The translations under genes and the position numbers were made by a program. This document shows positions 33,722-44,848 of a stretch of DNA of 64,000 nt, piece after piece. Origin of the DNA: Drechmeria coniospora (lineage: Eukaryota > Ascomycota > Sordariomycetes > Hypocreales > Ophiocordycipitaceae); the NCBI RefSeq assembly GCF_001625195.1, contig NC_054391.1:8260552-8324551 (forward strand), written 5' to 3'. Positions within the stretch are counted from its first letter, which is position 1; every line of letters begins with the position of its first letter. Under the pieces are notes generated by a model. The model was not told the DNA's origin and did not search any database. It saw only the letters and a list, made by a program, of their open reading frames with translations.

Positions 33722-35519
33722 ATAACTATTGCTAAATGGGGATTCCTTGGAGACCTAGTAGGCCAAGGTAGCGTTAGAAGAGATTAGCAGTAAGAGCCTT
33801 AGTAAGGCTATCGGTAGGTATAGACTTAGTATTTAGGTAGCTGATTTTAGCTAGTCCGTTAGTTGCTTCTTACCGTATATACTGGAACTTTAGTAATATA
33901 TACTTTGTTCGGTTATACTGATTGGGGTTATTGGCATTAGAGATAGATCCATTATTGTCGCACAGAAGTAGAATAGGTTTTTGAAGACCTTTGCCTATTT
34001 TAGTAAATAGACTATCTAGCTATTTAAGTTCCCGAATAGCTTCCAATAGGGTATCCGATTCTGCCTCTACGGTAGAAAGAGCAATAGTACTAGCCCTTTT
34101 TAATTTCCAATAGATAGGTCCGCCTACTAAGGTAAAAAGGTACCCGTAGGTTAACTTAAAGGAATCTAAGTTACCTGCAAATTCGCTATCGGAAAATCCA
34201 GATAAATTAGGTACTGGAGACTCAGACTTAGACTTATAGCAAATAGCTAGGTCTATAGTTCCTTTTAGATATTGGAGGAGGTTCTTGCCGGCTAATAGCT
34301 ATAGGCTAGTAGCCTAGTGCATATACCGAAATAACTATTGTATTGCAAAGGCTATATTTAGTCGGGTTAATAGCATAAGGTATATTAGAGTCCCTACTAT
34401 TTGTTAGTATACTAGTTAATTGGTAGCGGACAAGGGAGGAAGGGGCGTTGTAATAGCTTGTTTAAGTACTCCTGGCTGTAGTAGGATTACTACTGCCTTG
34501 GCCTCCATTAGCCCAAATCGGGATAGGGCTTCCTCAATATACCCTTTTTGACTAAGAGTAATACCCTTAGTTGTTCGACTAATCTGTACGCCTAGGAAGA
34601 AAGCGGCCTACCCGCAGTCTTTAATTAGGTAAACCTTATGTAGTTGCTATTTCAGCTTGTTAATATATATAAGGTCTGGTCCAATAAGTAGGCAATTGTT
34701 AATATAGCTAACTATATAAGTACTAGTAGTATTATTATAGTAGATAGCCGGATTAGATATAAGAGGGCTATATCCGTATTATTGTAGCAGTTTGGCTAGT
34801 ACCTCCTGCTACTCTCTAGGTCCTTGTTTTAGGCTATAGAGAGCCTTTTTTAAAAGGATACCTTATTTAACTGCTGGGTTGTAGCCTAGCTTAGCTAGCA
34901 GCTTAGCTAAGTTATTATTCTTATTAAGACTAATAAATGCTTCTAGTCCCTTAGGAATTTTAAGATAATTGACTTTAGGTAGCTTACTGTTTAGGAAGGT
35001 ACTAATAAAGTCAATTTGCTTAACGTACTAGTTATTCTGGGTAGCTAGGGCTAATAGTATCCTTTAGGTAGGTGGAATACTAGTAGTTGCAAAAGTCTCT
35101 ATATAGTTAAGGCTTTCAATTTGCATAAATCCCTTAGCTACTAGTCGTGCCTTGAATTTAACGGGGTTATTCTACTAATCCTTTTTGACTTGTAGTATAA
35201 GTCTACTTTTCAAAAGTCTCCGACCAGTTGGTATTTCTTTAAGAGGAATAAAGTAGAATACCCCTGCCTAGATAAGTTGCTGGAATTCTAAGAATATAGT
35301 ACTTATCTGCTGGTCTTGGTTATCTGACTTAAGTACCTGCTTCTAGCTAGTAGGCTTACTACTAACTAGTATTTGCTTTGCTTTAGCTTAGTAGTACAGG
35401 TCCTGGATCCAATACATTAGGTTAAGATCTATTAGGTCAGGGTTGTCTTCTAGTTCTAGTGCATCTGGAAGGGAGGTATCTAGTAGATCCTCCGTTGGTT
35501 GGGCCAGGACCCCCTCTGT

Positions 35520-35730
35520 TGTACTAGTCCTAGTAGGACTAGTTGGTCCGTTGGCTTCTTACAGCCTACTGGTCCTAGTAGGTCTAGTAGGTCTGCTGGT
35601 CCTAGTAGGTCTACTAGTCCTAGTAGGACTAGTAGGTCTACTGGTCCTAGTAGGACTAGTAGGTCTACTGGTCCCAGTAGGACTAGTAGGTCTACTGGTC
35701 CTAGTAGGACTAGTAGGTCTATTGACCCCC
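35520..35730 (-). repeat. In-frame minisatellite, integrase-RT linker of Copia-4
   Basis: 27-bp units (GGACTAGTAGGTCTACTGG plus TCCTAGTA on the plus strand), about six copies plus partial units, encoding RPTSPTRTS-like nine-residue repeats. One more or two more units than Copia-2, and far more than Copia-3. Confidence 0.85.
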
Positions 35731-36959
35731 TCTGTCTCCCTAGGTGTTTGGGGACTAGAGGTAGTTTGTAACATATAATCTTCTATCTTAATTTCCCCCT
35801 CTAACTCTAGTCCTTGGGGACTAGGACTTAGTAGTCGTTGAAGTCCTTAGGAAATAGGGCTAATACCTTCTAGGATTTTTAGGAAAGTAGTTTTTGTAAC
35901 TGCCCTTCTGGAAGGTATATATATAAGGTATGTTTTTGAACCTAGCGTTACTAGTAGCCTTACTGGTTCTGTGCATTATACTAATTTAGCACTTTAAATC
36001 CGTTTCTGATAAGGGATTAGGACTTTGCAGTAGGTACTAATAGCCTTATAGGCTGTAAGGTTTAGTAGTGTTTTTAGCCCTTATAGTTCCTGCTTAAGCA
36101 ATTGGTAGGGGCTTAGGTCCCTATTGGTAATTGCAGTATAGTTAACTAGGTTAACTATAGCAGGAAGTATAGCAGACTAGAGGAAAAGTAGGAGGCCAGC
36201 TCAAATTATAGTTACTTATAGCCGGTCTAGGATAACTTGTATAGACCGTTTAGTAAGTCTATTTTGTTCGGGGGTATACGGGTAAGACGTATTGACTAGT
36301 ATTCCTTTGGTACCCAACCAGTCCTATAACAATATATTAATTTTAGGTCCTTTATTATAGAATAGCCTTTTTGGGTAACGGCTATAGTATGTTTTTAGGC
36401 TTTGGAAGAAGTTCTTTATAGCCTGGAGAATTATTAGTCCTTCCTTATTGGGTAGGATATATACCTAACGGAATTGGGATTTTCGATCAATTAGTATTAA
36501 TCCAATAGATTTTCGATTATAGGATATAGGTTTAATCCTAAATATATCCCCTTTAATTAACTTAAGTGTATAGTCTGGGTCCTTAATTAGTTCCCTTAAC
36601 TGGCGTCTTGTAGATTTTGCCCGTATACAAGCAATATATTGGAAGTCGGTAACCTTAATAGATATAAAGTCAGGTAGCCTACTAGTAATTTTACTAGTCT
36701 TTTTCAAAAGTAGTAAACTAATATATCCTAGTTATATATACTAAATGCCTGCTTGTTGCAATAGTCTTTAGTAAGACTGGTTGCTGGATTCCGTACTGGT
36801 AGTCGGAATAACCTGTTCCTTAGTACTAGTAGTTAGGGCTACTAGTAGGTCTGTTGCCTCTATAGGGACTAGGTCCTCTATAGGGTCTTTATATAAGGTA
36901 GCCTTAGTAAGGTCCCTTATTCTAGCCGAACTAGTAGTTAGGCTAGGACCTAATCTTGG

Positions 36960-37070
36960 TCTAGGTCCCGGTCTTGGTATAGGACTAGGTACCGACTTAG
37001 GCACCAATCTAGGTGCCGACCTAGGTACCGATCTAGGTGCCGACCTAGGTACCAATCTAGGTACCGTATA
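36960..37070 (-). repeat. In-frame minisatellite, protease-integrase linker of Copia-4
   Basis: About eight 12-bp units of the CCGACCTAGGTA type on the plus strand. In the element frame they encode PRSA/PRSV-like four-residue repeats. Matches the linker of Copia-2 and Copia-3. Confidence 0.8.
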
Positions 37071-38699
37071 GTCTTCTGCCTTATTGGCCCAGGAAGGTTA
37101 CTGCAAAGGAATTTCTACTACTATTCCGTAGCTACTATAGTAGCTAAAGTAGGCTGAATCCGACTTATTTAAAGTAGGTGTATCTAGGCCTTCTTGTTGT
37201 AGGAAGAAGCCGTACTTTTAGAAGTTTAGTAGGCCGTATATTTTTCGGTTCGAGTTATATAGGGATTCCTTAATAAGTATTCCCCCTAATCCGTAGTAAT
37301 ATATCCTACTAATAATATTAACTTCCAGCTTTGGGATATATAGTACCTCCTTTAGTATAAGTATACTATAGGTTAGTGGATTAGTATTAATTAATACTGT
37401 AAATTCTACATTCCCAATTCCACTAGGATAGATAGGACTACCTCTAGTCGTAATTAGTTTTGACTAGGATTTTGCAATTAGTCGGAAGTTTAAAAACTTA
37501 GACCGATTGTTTACTAAATAGCAGGTCGAGCCAGTATTGTAGATTAGGCCCTTATTATATACATTAGTATTAGTAACACTATATAGTATACCGATATTAT
37601 CTAAGTTGGGTAATATCTCTAATTCTTATATAGAATTGGTATCTAATTCTTAGTAAGAATTAAGTAAGTCCATACAGCTAACAGTTAGGCTATAGTTACT
37701 AACTAGGAAACTAATAGTATCCTTTGGTTGCTTAGTCGATTGGTTGGATTTATTTAATTTCTTAGATTGGTTCGATTTATTAAATTGGCTTAATTAGTTA
37801 GATTTATTAAACTTATTTCCCTTCTTCTTTTTCTTAGGTCCTTAAGATATCTAGTAACTGAACGTATTCGTTCTAGTAGTACTAGAGTTTCGATTTTCTT
37901 TTATTAGGTTAGCTATAAGATATTGTAGGTTAAAGATATCCGATTGGAGTCCTAGTACTTTAGAAGATATAAGGTTATTTTCCTAAATAGCTACCTAATA
38001 TGGAAATATAGGTTTAACTAATGCAAGGTAATAATTAGTCTGGTCTAATAGATTAATTGTTACTCCAGCTAGTAGTAGCCTAATAAGTCGACTATTAAAT
38101 TTAGTATTAAATGCATTAAGTATTCCTTTATACCCCTTAAATATAAGGCTATAGTAGGCCTTATATAGGTTGGAGCGCTTGGCTTTATGGCCTTTGTAGT
38201 AATACTTCTTTAACAATAGGTAAACTTAAGTTGGATTTTTAATATATACAGTTAATGCTAAGATTTCTTTTAAACAGCTATTCCGTAGTAGTATAAGTAA
38301 ATTGGCTTAATTCCTGCCTAAAAAGCTAAATGCTATTAAAGGTTTATCCAAAAAGCCTTCTAGATTAAGGGCTTAAAGGTATATTGCTAGGGATTGCTCC
38401 TATAGCTTATAGTTCTTAGTACCTTTAAGTTTTATATATTTAGGGAAGTTAAATGCCTTTTTATTTAACGTATAGTTAGAATAGCCTTCCTCTACCCTGT
38501 TGAGACTAGTACTAGTACTAAGGGTAGACTTTATTAGATCTAGTCGTTCTTATATCCTTAGGACAATAGTATTAAGTTACTGTAGCAGTTTATCGATTTG
38601 TATTTATTGTTCCTGTAGATATTTTCTAATTTCCAATAGGTTGGTCTTCTGACCTTAGTTATTGGGATCCATTTTCTAGTTAGTAACTAGATTCCAGTC

Positions 38700-39175
38700 T
38701 TACCTTACTTACCTAGCTAGTAATACTACTAGTTAGGTCTCCTACTAGTAGTACTAGTAGGAAGAGGAGCCGTAGCTTGGAGATAACCAAGCGTTACTAG
38801 TAGTACTAGTAGAAATAAGAACTATAGCTTGGAGATAACTAAGCGTTACTAGTAGTACTGGTAGAAATAAGAACCGTAGCTTAGAGATAACCAAGCGTTA
38901 CCAGTAGTACTGGTAGGTAACTTAGTAAGTTACAGATTTCGACTAAGAATTACTAGTAGTACTAGTAGGTGACTTAGTAAGTTACAGAAGTCGATCAATC
39001 GTTACCAGTAGTACTGGTAGGTAACTTAGTAAGTTCCTAAGTTCGACCAAGAGTTACTAGTAGTACTAGTAGGTAACTTAGTAAGTTATAACGGTTGTTC
39101 TTATACAATTTACTAGTAGTACTGGTAGGCGACTTAGTAAGTCGTATAGATTAATTCTGGGGGATTAATTGTAGT
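38700..39175 (-). repeat. Copia-4 leader minisatellite
   Basis: Tandem units of about 50-60 bp with ACTAGTAGTACTAGT or CCAGTAGTACTGG at each step, between the primer-binding site (39181-39193) and gag. Same array type as in Copia-2 and Copia-3, with its own unit order. Confidence 0.8.
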
Positions 39176-39193
39176 CCTTCCGGGCTTATAACC

Positions 39194-39930
39194 TCTTTAC
39201 AATTAATGCACTAAAGGAGGGGATAGTAGAAGTATATCGTACGGACTAGTAAATTAATTATACTGTTAGTAATATCAATAAGAGGAGTACCAGTTAGTAA
39301 CTAGGTAAGAGTGCATAATTAGTAGTACCGAATTATATAAACGAATACAATTATTTCTTCTAGCTATAGTATAGGAAAAGAGCGGCTATTTATGTTTATA
39401 GAACAATCCCCAATAACGGCTCAATCGGAGATTTTATTGTGGATTAAAGGCGCTATCGTACTATAGCTTAAATAGCTAAAACTATTATACAGTTGGATAA
39501 CTATTTCAGTTACTCGTTAGTTAACTGCTTCCGTCATAAGGTTGGATGGATTGTTTCAGTTATTAGCTTAGCTGATTCCATTATATAATGAATAGGTAGT
39601 CCGGCCCAAGTTAGTATTGTAGGCTGACAAGCGCTAGTAGCGATTAGGAGAGCAGCAATTGTCGTTCCGATTAATTGGCTCTAGTGGTCGACTGGCTACT
39701 ACATGTATGGGTCATATTGTAGTAGTGAGTTGGTCGGTAGTAGTACTGCCGTATGTCGCTCCGAGTTATAGTTCGGAGAAGTAGTATGTTATATACTATT
39801 AGTTAACTCAATATGCTTACTAATACTCGCAGTATAGTATAGCATCCGTACTAGTAGTACTAGTACTAATACTAATAGGATAGTATCCTATTTAGGTAGT
39901 CTTACTAGTATAAATACCAGTATTTTAACA
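39194..39930 (-). repeat. Copia-4 5' LTR (737 bp)
   Basis: Element strand TGTTAAAATACTGG (from 39930) to TTGTAAAGA (39194), directly followed by the primer-binding site GGTTATAAGCCCG. Confidence 0.88.
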
Positions 39931-40318
39931 GTAGTACTAGTAGATAACTTAGTATGTTATAGGATTCGATTAATCGTTACTAATAGTACTGGTAGGTTAC
40001 TTAGTAAGTTATATAGTTCGACTAAGAATTGCTAGTAGTATTGGTAGGTAACTTAGTAAGTTATATAGTTCGACCAAGAATTACTAGTAGTACTAGTAGG
40101 TAACTTAGTAAGTTATAGAGGTTGTTCTTATACGATTTACTAGTAGTACTCGTAGGCGACTTAGTAAGTCGTATAGATTAATTCCGGGGGATTAATTGTA
40201 GTCCTTCCGGGCTTATAACCTCTTTGCAATTAATACGCAAGAGGAAGGGATAGTAAAAGTATATCGTACGGACTAGTAAATTAATTATACTATTAGTAAT
40301 AGCAATAAGGGGAGCTAG

Positions 40319-40489
40319 TGTTAAGGAGTCACTAGGCAACTGCTCTAGGGCTCTTATTAATGTTTATTAAAAGACTTGAAGGAGGGAAAACTACTTGGCA
40401 ACTAGGGCTTCTAGTTGTGTGCGTTCCTCCTAGTGGGTCCCTTGGTTCCCTCCGTTCTCCTATATCGGGCTAAGCCCGATACCATAACA
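40319..40489 (-). repeat. Solo gypsy LTR (171 bp) in the Copia-6 LTR
   Basis: Minus-strand copy of the Gypsy-1/2 LTR with an intact TATCGGGCTTAGCCCGATA hairpin. Flanked by GCTAG (40314-40318) and GCCAG (40490-40494), a TSD with one C-to-T difference. Confidence 0.88.
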
Positions 40490-40626
40490 GCCAGTTAGTA
40501 ACTAGGCAAGAGTATATAATTAGTAGTACCGAATTATACAAATAAATACAATTATTTCTTCTAGCTATAGTATAGGAAAAGAGCGGCTATTTATATCTAC
40601 AGAACAATCCCCAATAACGGCTTAAT

Positions 40627-40827
40627 TGTTATGATATTAGGCTTTGCCTAATAGAGCTATGTCCTAGGATAGAGCCACGTGCTACCGCACGTGACTCGTA
40701 TCCTATGACTAAGCAGGCATTGGAGTATAAGTACCCCAATGCCTAGTACCTTAAGTTAGTGTTCCGTAGATTTCTTAACAACTATTTCCGACCACTAGAT
40801 ACTGGTAGTACTAGTAACTCCATAACA
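40627..40827 (+). repeat. Repeat family X, copy 1 (201 bp, two strong hairpins)
   Basis: TGTTATGATATTAGG...AACTCCATAACA with perfect TSD TTAAT (40622-40626 and 40828-40832). It has three inverted repeats: ATTAGGCTTTGCCTAAT near the start; a hairpin at 40672-40697 with CACGTGC/GCACGTG arms; and AGGCATTGG/CCAATGCCT around 40722-40753. It has no coding potential. Termini resemble the gypsy LTR (TGTTATGG, CCATAACA). A second copy lies at 55296-55492. Confidence 0.82.
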
Positions 40828-41330
40828 TTAATTAGAGATTCTATTATAGATTAAAGGCTCTATCGTACTATAACTTAATGGCTAAAACTATTATACAGTT
40901 AGATAATTATTTTAGTTATACTCTAGTTAACTGCTTTTGTTATAAGGTTAGATAGCTTGTTTCAGTTATTAGGTTAGCTGATTCTATTATATAATAATTA
41001 GGTAGTCCGGCCTATAATAGTATTGTGGGCTAGTAAGTGCTAGTAGCAATTGGGAGAGTAGTATTTATCGTTCCGATTAATTGGCTCTAGTAGTTAACTG
41101 GCTACTACCTGTATAGGTTATATTGTAGTAGTAAGTTAGTTGGTAGTAGTACTACCGTATATCGCTCCGAGTCGTAGTTCGGAGAAGTAGTATTTTGCAT
41201 ACTATTAGTTAACTTAATATACGTACTAATACTTGCAGTATAGTATAGCATTCGTACTAGTAGTACTAGTACTAATAGGATAGTATCCTATTTAGTTAGT
41301 CTTACTAGTATAAATCCTAGTATTTTAATA

Positions 41331-42054
41331 GATACTAGTAGTACTAGTAACTCTATAATACGGACTAGGGAATTAATTATACTATTAGTAACAGTAAAAG
41401 GGGTACCAATTAGTAACTAGGCAAGAGTATACAATTAGTAGTACTAAATTATACAAACGAATGCAATTATTTCTTCTAGCTATAATATAGGAAAAGAGCG
41501 GCTATTTATATTTATAGAGCAATACCTTATAGATCTAGACAGATTACCATTTCTATTACCTAATGGCTTAATCAGAGATTCCATTGTACTATAGCTTGGT
41601 AGCTAAATCCATTATATAGTTAAATAGCTGTTTTAGTCATACAATAGTTAGCTGTTTTTGTTATAAGGTTAGATAGCTATTTCAATTATATAATAGTTAG
41701 CTAATTCTATTATACAATAATTAAGTAACCTATAGTAGTACTATAGGCTAGTAAGAGCTAGTAGTAATTAGGAGAGTGGCAATTATCGTTCCGATTAATT
41801 GGCTTTAGTAGTCGACTGACTACTATATATACAAGTCATATTGTAGTAGTAAGTTAGTCGGTAGTAGTACTACCGCCTATTGCTCCGGGTTGTAGTTCGG
41901 AGAAATAGTATATTGTATACTATTAGTTAACTCTATATACTTACTAATACTCGCAGTATAGTATAGTATCTTTACTAGTAGTAGTACTATTAGTAATAAT
42001 AAAATACTATCCTATTTAAGTAGTCTTACTAGTATAAATACTAGTATTTTAATA
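41331..42054 (-). repeat. Fragment of repeat X followed by a truncated copia LTR
   Basis: 41331-41360 matches the last 30 bases of repeat X. 41361-42054 is a minus-strand copia LTR lacking its first 50 or so bases on the left (it starts at CGGACTAGG), ending TTTTAATA at 42054. Probably X inserted in this LTR and its left part was later lost. Confidence 0.65.
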
Positions 42055-42068
42055 GTATTTATACTAGT

Positions 42069-42242
42069 TGTTATAGTATCGGGCTTAGCCCGATATAGGA
42101 TACAAGATAGAGGGAACCAACGGACCTACTAGGGAACGCATATAAACTAGAAGCCCTAATCGGTAAGTAGTTTTCCCTTCTTCAAATCTTTTAATAAATA
42201 TTATTAAGAGTCCTAGAGCAATAGCCTAGTAATTCCTTAATA
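42069..42242 (+). repeat. Solo gypsy LTR (174 bp)
   Basis: TGTTATAG...CCTTAATA with perfect TSD CTAGT (42064-42068 and 42243-42247). Confidence 0.9.
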
Positions 42243-42250
42243 CTAGTAAG

Positions 42251-43758
42251 TCTTGCAATTTGGGTGCATAAGAGGAGGGGGTAGTAGAAGTATATTATAT
42301 AGACTAGAAAATTAATTATGCTATTAGTAATAGCAAAAGGAGTACCAGTTAGTAACTAAGCAAGAGTATACACTTAGTAGTACAAAATTATATAAACGAA
42401 TGCGATTATTCTTCTACCTTAAGTGCAGGAGAAGTACGGCTATTTATGTCTATAGAGTAGTACCTTATAGGTCCAGATAGATAACCATTTCTGTCGCTTA
42501 ACGGCTTAATTGCCGGTTCTATCGTACTATAGCTTAATGGCTGTTTCTATTATACAGCAGTTGGCTGGCTGCTTCCGTTATGCAATAATTGGATGGCTGT
42601 TTCCGTTATATAATAGTTAAACTACTGTATCCGGCATATAGTAATTTGACTGCCCGCAGTAGTCCTATAAGTTAGTAATAGCTAGTAGTAAGTTGACCGG
42701 TAGTAGTACTACTACTAGTTACTCCGAGTTGTAGTTCGGAGATATAGTATATTGTATACTATTAGTTAACTCAATATACTTACTTATACTTGCAGTATAG
42801 TATAGTACATTTACTAGTAGTAGTAATCCTAGCAGTTGCTATTAGTAGTAGTAACAATAGGATAGCATCCTATTTAGGTAGTCTTACTAATATAAATACT
42901 AGTATTTTAACACCCCCTCTATTTAGCTAGTGTAACTACTGCTAAGTAGGGATCCCTTGGAGACTTAGTAGGCTAAGGTGGCGTTGGAAGAAGTTAGTAG
43001 TAAGGGCCTTAGTAAGGCTATTGGTAATTATAGACTTAGTATTTAGGTAGCTGATTTTAGTTAAGCTATTAGTTGCTTCTTACCGAATATACTAGAACTT
43101 TAATAGTGAATGCTTTGTTCGGTTGTGCTAATTGGGATTATTGATATTAGAGATAGATCTATTATTATCTATTATAGTATCGGGCTTAGCCCGATATAAG
43201 ACACAAGATAAAGGGACCAACGGACCTACTAGAGGAACGTACATAAACTAAAAGCCCTAACTGTTAAGTAGTTTTCCCTTCTTTAAGTCCTTTAATAAAT
43301 ATTATTGAGAGTCCTAGAGCAGTCGCCTAGCGACTCCGTAATATTATCGTACAATAGTGGGACAGGCTTTTTGAGACCTTTACCTATTTTGGTAAATAAA
43401 CTATCTAGCTATTTAAGTTCCCGAATAGCTTCTAATAGGGCATCCGATTATGCCTCTACAGTAGAGAGAGCAATAGTGCTAGCCCTTTTTGATTTCTAGC
43501 AGATTTGTAAGGCGCGCTACAAGCGTATAGGCCTTACAAGATTGGTCTACCTACTAGGGTAAAGAGGTACCTATAGGTAGACTTCGACGAATCCAAGTCG
43601 CCTGCAAAGTTGCTATCGGGAAATCCGAGTATATTGGGTACTGTAGACTTAGACTAGTAGTAGATAGCTAGGTCTATAGTTGCTTTTAGATATCGAAGAA
43701 GGTTCTTGCCAGCTAATAGCTGCAGGCTAGTAGCCTAGTGCATATACCGAGATAGCTA
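42251..43758 (-). mobile_element. Copia-5 fragment: 3' LTR and RNase H/RT end
   Basis: The 3' LTR is 42251-42912 (662 bp, TTTTAACA end at 42912). The polypurine tract follows at 42913-42925 and pol sequence to about 43758, where similarity stops abruptly in the RT/RNase H part. A solo gypsy LTR is inserted at 43180-43343. Open frames inside (43305-43499) read across this junction and are not genes. Confidence 0.8.
43180..43343 (+). repeat. Solo gypsy LTR (164 bp) in Copia-5
   Basis: TATTATAG...CCGTAATA with intact TATCGGGCTTAGCCCGATA and perfect TSD TTATC (43175-43179 and 43344-43348). Confidence 0.9.
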
Positions 43759-43954
43759 GGAAGTCTTTAATAAATTCCTATAAGATTCTTAGGGCATTGG
43801 TTATACTGAATTCTGAACAATATACAAATAAAACCCTTTTTAAAACCACACAGTAGAGAAAATCCTAGTCCCTAATAATATCAGCATTTTCATTTCATTC
43901 TTAGTGTATCTAGCTGCCTTGATCTCTTAGTGACGAATAATGTACGCAAGTAAA

Positions 43955-44848
43955 CTAAAGCGTGGGACTTTTGTGAACGTGCCGTCTCACATGTGCTAAA
44001 ATGAGTCGGAGACGTCTTAGAGCTTTTGTCTCGCCACTGTCCTGCTGCTCTGCAGTCGATAGCTGTGAGACCTCGTGTTTAGCTTCTGCAACCAGATGGC
44101 TTACATCTCCCCAGACCTCGTTCGTGTATGCTGAGAGGACCTGGCTCCACTGCCGAAGCCATACCTGCTGCGCTGCTGCTCTGTCTTTGGCCCCCATGTA
44201 CTGCTGCACCTCTGCCGATGAGCATTTTGACGTTGTCGTGAAGCCCGGGTCGAAATTAAGCATCTGGTCCCAAGTAGCACGGTTATTGGGAATGCTTCGC
44301 CCAAATAAGGCTTCCCCTAACCTAGTCGCCTCTGCGGGTGACAAACTGTCGCCACCCTCGTCCAGTTCCACCCTGTCGTCATGCAGTGACAATAGCTCTA
44401 CCACATTCGTGCCATCGATAGCCTCTTGTTTGGCAAATGTTGTCTGGCCCTCGCCATGTCCCTCGGTGTAAACTGGATGACTTGGGCTGTCATTGATGAA
44501 TGACTCGTACGCTTCCGATCTGTCCTGTGCGTGAATGGTCGATTTGACGGAATCGCGGACACAAATTGACACCTGCTCTGGATGTGACGATGACGACGAA
44601 GCCACAACCAGTTTTTGAGCAATGTTACCAGTACCAAATTCGTCGGCTGTTTTCTGCCCAGTGCTGGGCATTAAATTTTCTGAAGATATCGACTTCCAGG
44701 CCATCCTTCCGGAGGCATGAAGACGGTCGACAATAGACGGCTCGTTGGTCGGTAACTTCCCCTTTCCTTTATCCTTGTTGTTGCTTTCTGGTACACGCTG
44801 AGTCGGGGCTCCGTTACCTTCGTTGTTGCCGATTCTATCATCCTCCAT
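43955..44848 (-). CDS. Uncharacterised fungal protein (297 aa)
   Basis: I do not recognise a characterised family. The start is ATG at 44848 (MEDDRIGNN); the frame is open upstream to 44956 only with non-ATG codons. The first 75 residues are hydrophilic and Asn/Lys/Glu-rich (KDKGKGK), then HASGRMAWKSI. The middle is Ser-rich and probably disordered. The C-terminal half (from about residue 165) starts with acidic VELLSLHDD and continues LGEALFGRSIPNNRATWDQMLNF. It then carries a helical, Trp-containing segment (QVWLRQWSQVLSAYTNEVWGD) and an Ala/Glu-rich helix, ending in basic RRLRLILAHVRRHVHK. No signal peptide or membrane segment. Base composition is balanced, and no RIP-type stops are present, so it is a working-looking gene stranded between copia and gypsy blocks. 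The conserved-looking C-terminal half resembles fungal hypothetical proteins I cannot name. Confidence 0.7.
   Translation of the reverse strand: MEDDRIGNNEGNGAPTQRVPESNNKDKGKGKLPTNEPSIVDRLHASGRMAWKSISSENLMPSTGQKTADEFGTGNIAQKLVVASSSSSHPEQVSICVRDSVKSTIHAQDRSEAYESFINDSPSHPVYTEGHGEGQTTFAKQEAIDGTNVVELLSLHDDRVELDEGGDSLSPAEATRLGEALFGRSIPNNRATWDQMLNFDPGFTTTSKCSSAEVQQYMGAKDRAAAQQVWLRQWSQVLSAYTNEVWGDVSHLVAEAKHEVSQLSTAEQQDSGETKALRRLRLILAHVRRHVHKSPTL

Larger units (their letters stand above)
33732..38672 (-). pseudogene. Copia-4 gag-pol polyprotein remnant
   Basis: Ancestral ATG at 38672 and stop TAG at 33732-33734. Gag lies at about 37660-38672 and protease at about 37200-37600. The PR-IN linker is at 36960-37070 (12-bp units), integrase at about 35780-36750, the IN-RT linker at 35520-35730, RT at about 34300-35400, and RNase H at about 33750-34250. 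Many in-frame stops; the longest open segments are under 100 codons. Very close to Copia-2 in sequence. Confidence 0.83.
33727..39930 (-). mobile_element. Copia-4, Ty1/copia retrotransposon lacking its 3' LTR
   Basis: A minus-strand element running from its 5' LTR at 39194-39930 through primer-binding site (39181-39193), leader minisatellite (38700-39175) and gag-pol to the pol stop. Its 3' end is cut off where Copia-3 is inserted; the expected 3' LTR is not on the far side of Copia-3, so it was deleted. On the right, its 5' LTR abuts another leader minisatellite (39931-40207), so Copia-4 probably inserted into the leader of an older relative, Copia-6. Confidence 0.85.
39931..41330 (-). mobile_element. 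Copia-6 fragment: leader minisatellite, primer-binding site and 5' LTR with two insertions
   Basis: 39931-40207 is leader minisatellite, 40208-40220 a primer-binding site (CGGGCTTATAACC on the plus strand), and 40221-41330 a 5' LTR that measures about 728 bp once a solo gypsy LTR (40319-40489) and repeat X (40627-40827), with their TSDs, are removed. The body of this element is missing, presumably lost to the left of Copia-4. Confidence 0.75.

Noticed and set aside
35443..35778. Leu/Val-Gly-rich plus-strand ORF of 111 codons in Copia-4 (also 16970-17170)
   Set aside because: Wrong strand of the 27-bp minisatellite; the element frame is minus and encodes the RPTSPTRTS linker.
43305..43499. 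64-codon plus-strand ORF
   Set aside because: Starts inside a solo LTR and continues into antisense RNase H sequence of Copia-5, so it is a junction artefact.
44001..44471. 156-codon plus-strand frame opposite the 297-aa gene
   Set aside because: Mirror of the minus-strand coding frame; Ser/Cys-rich composition typical of an antisense shadow.
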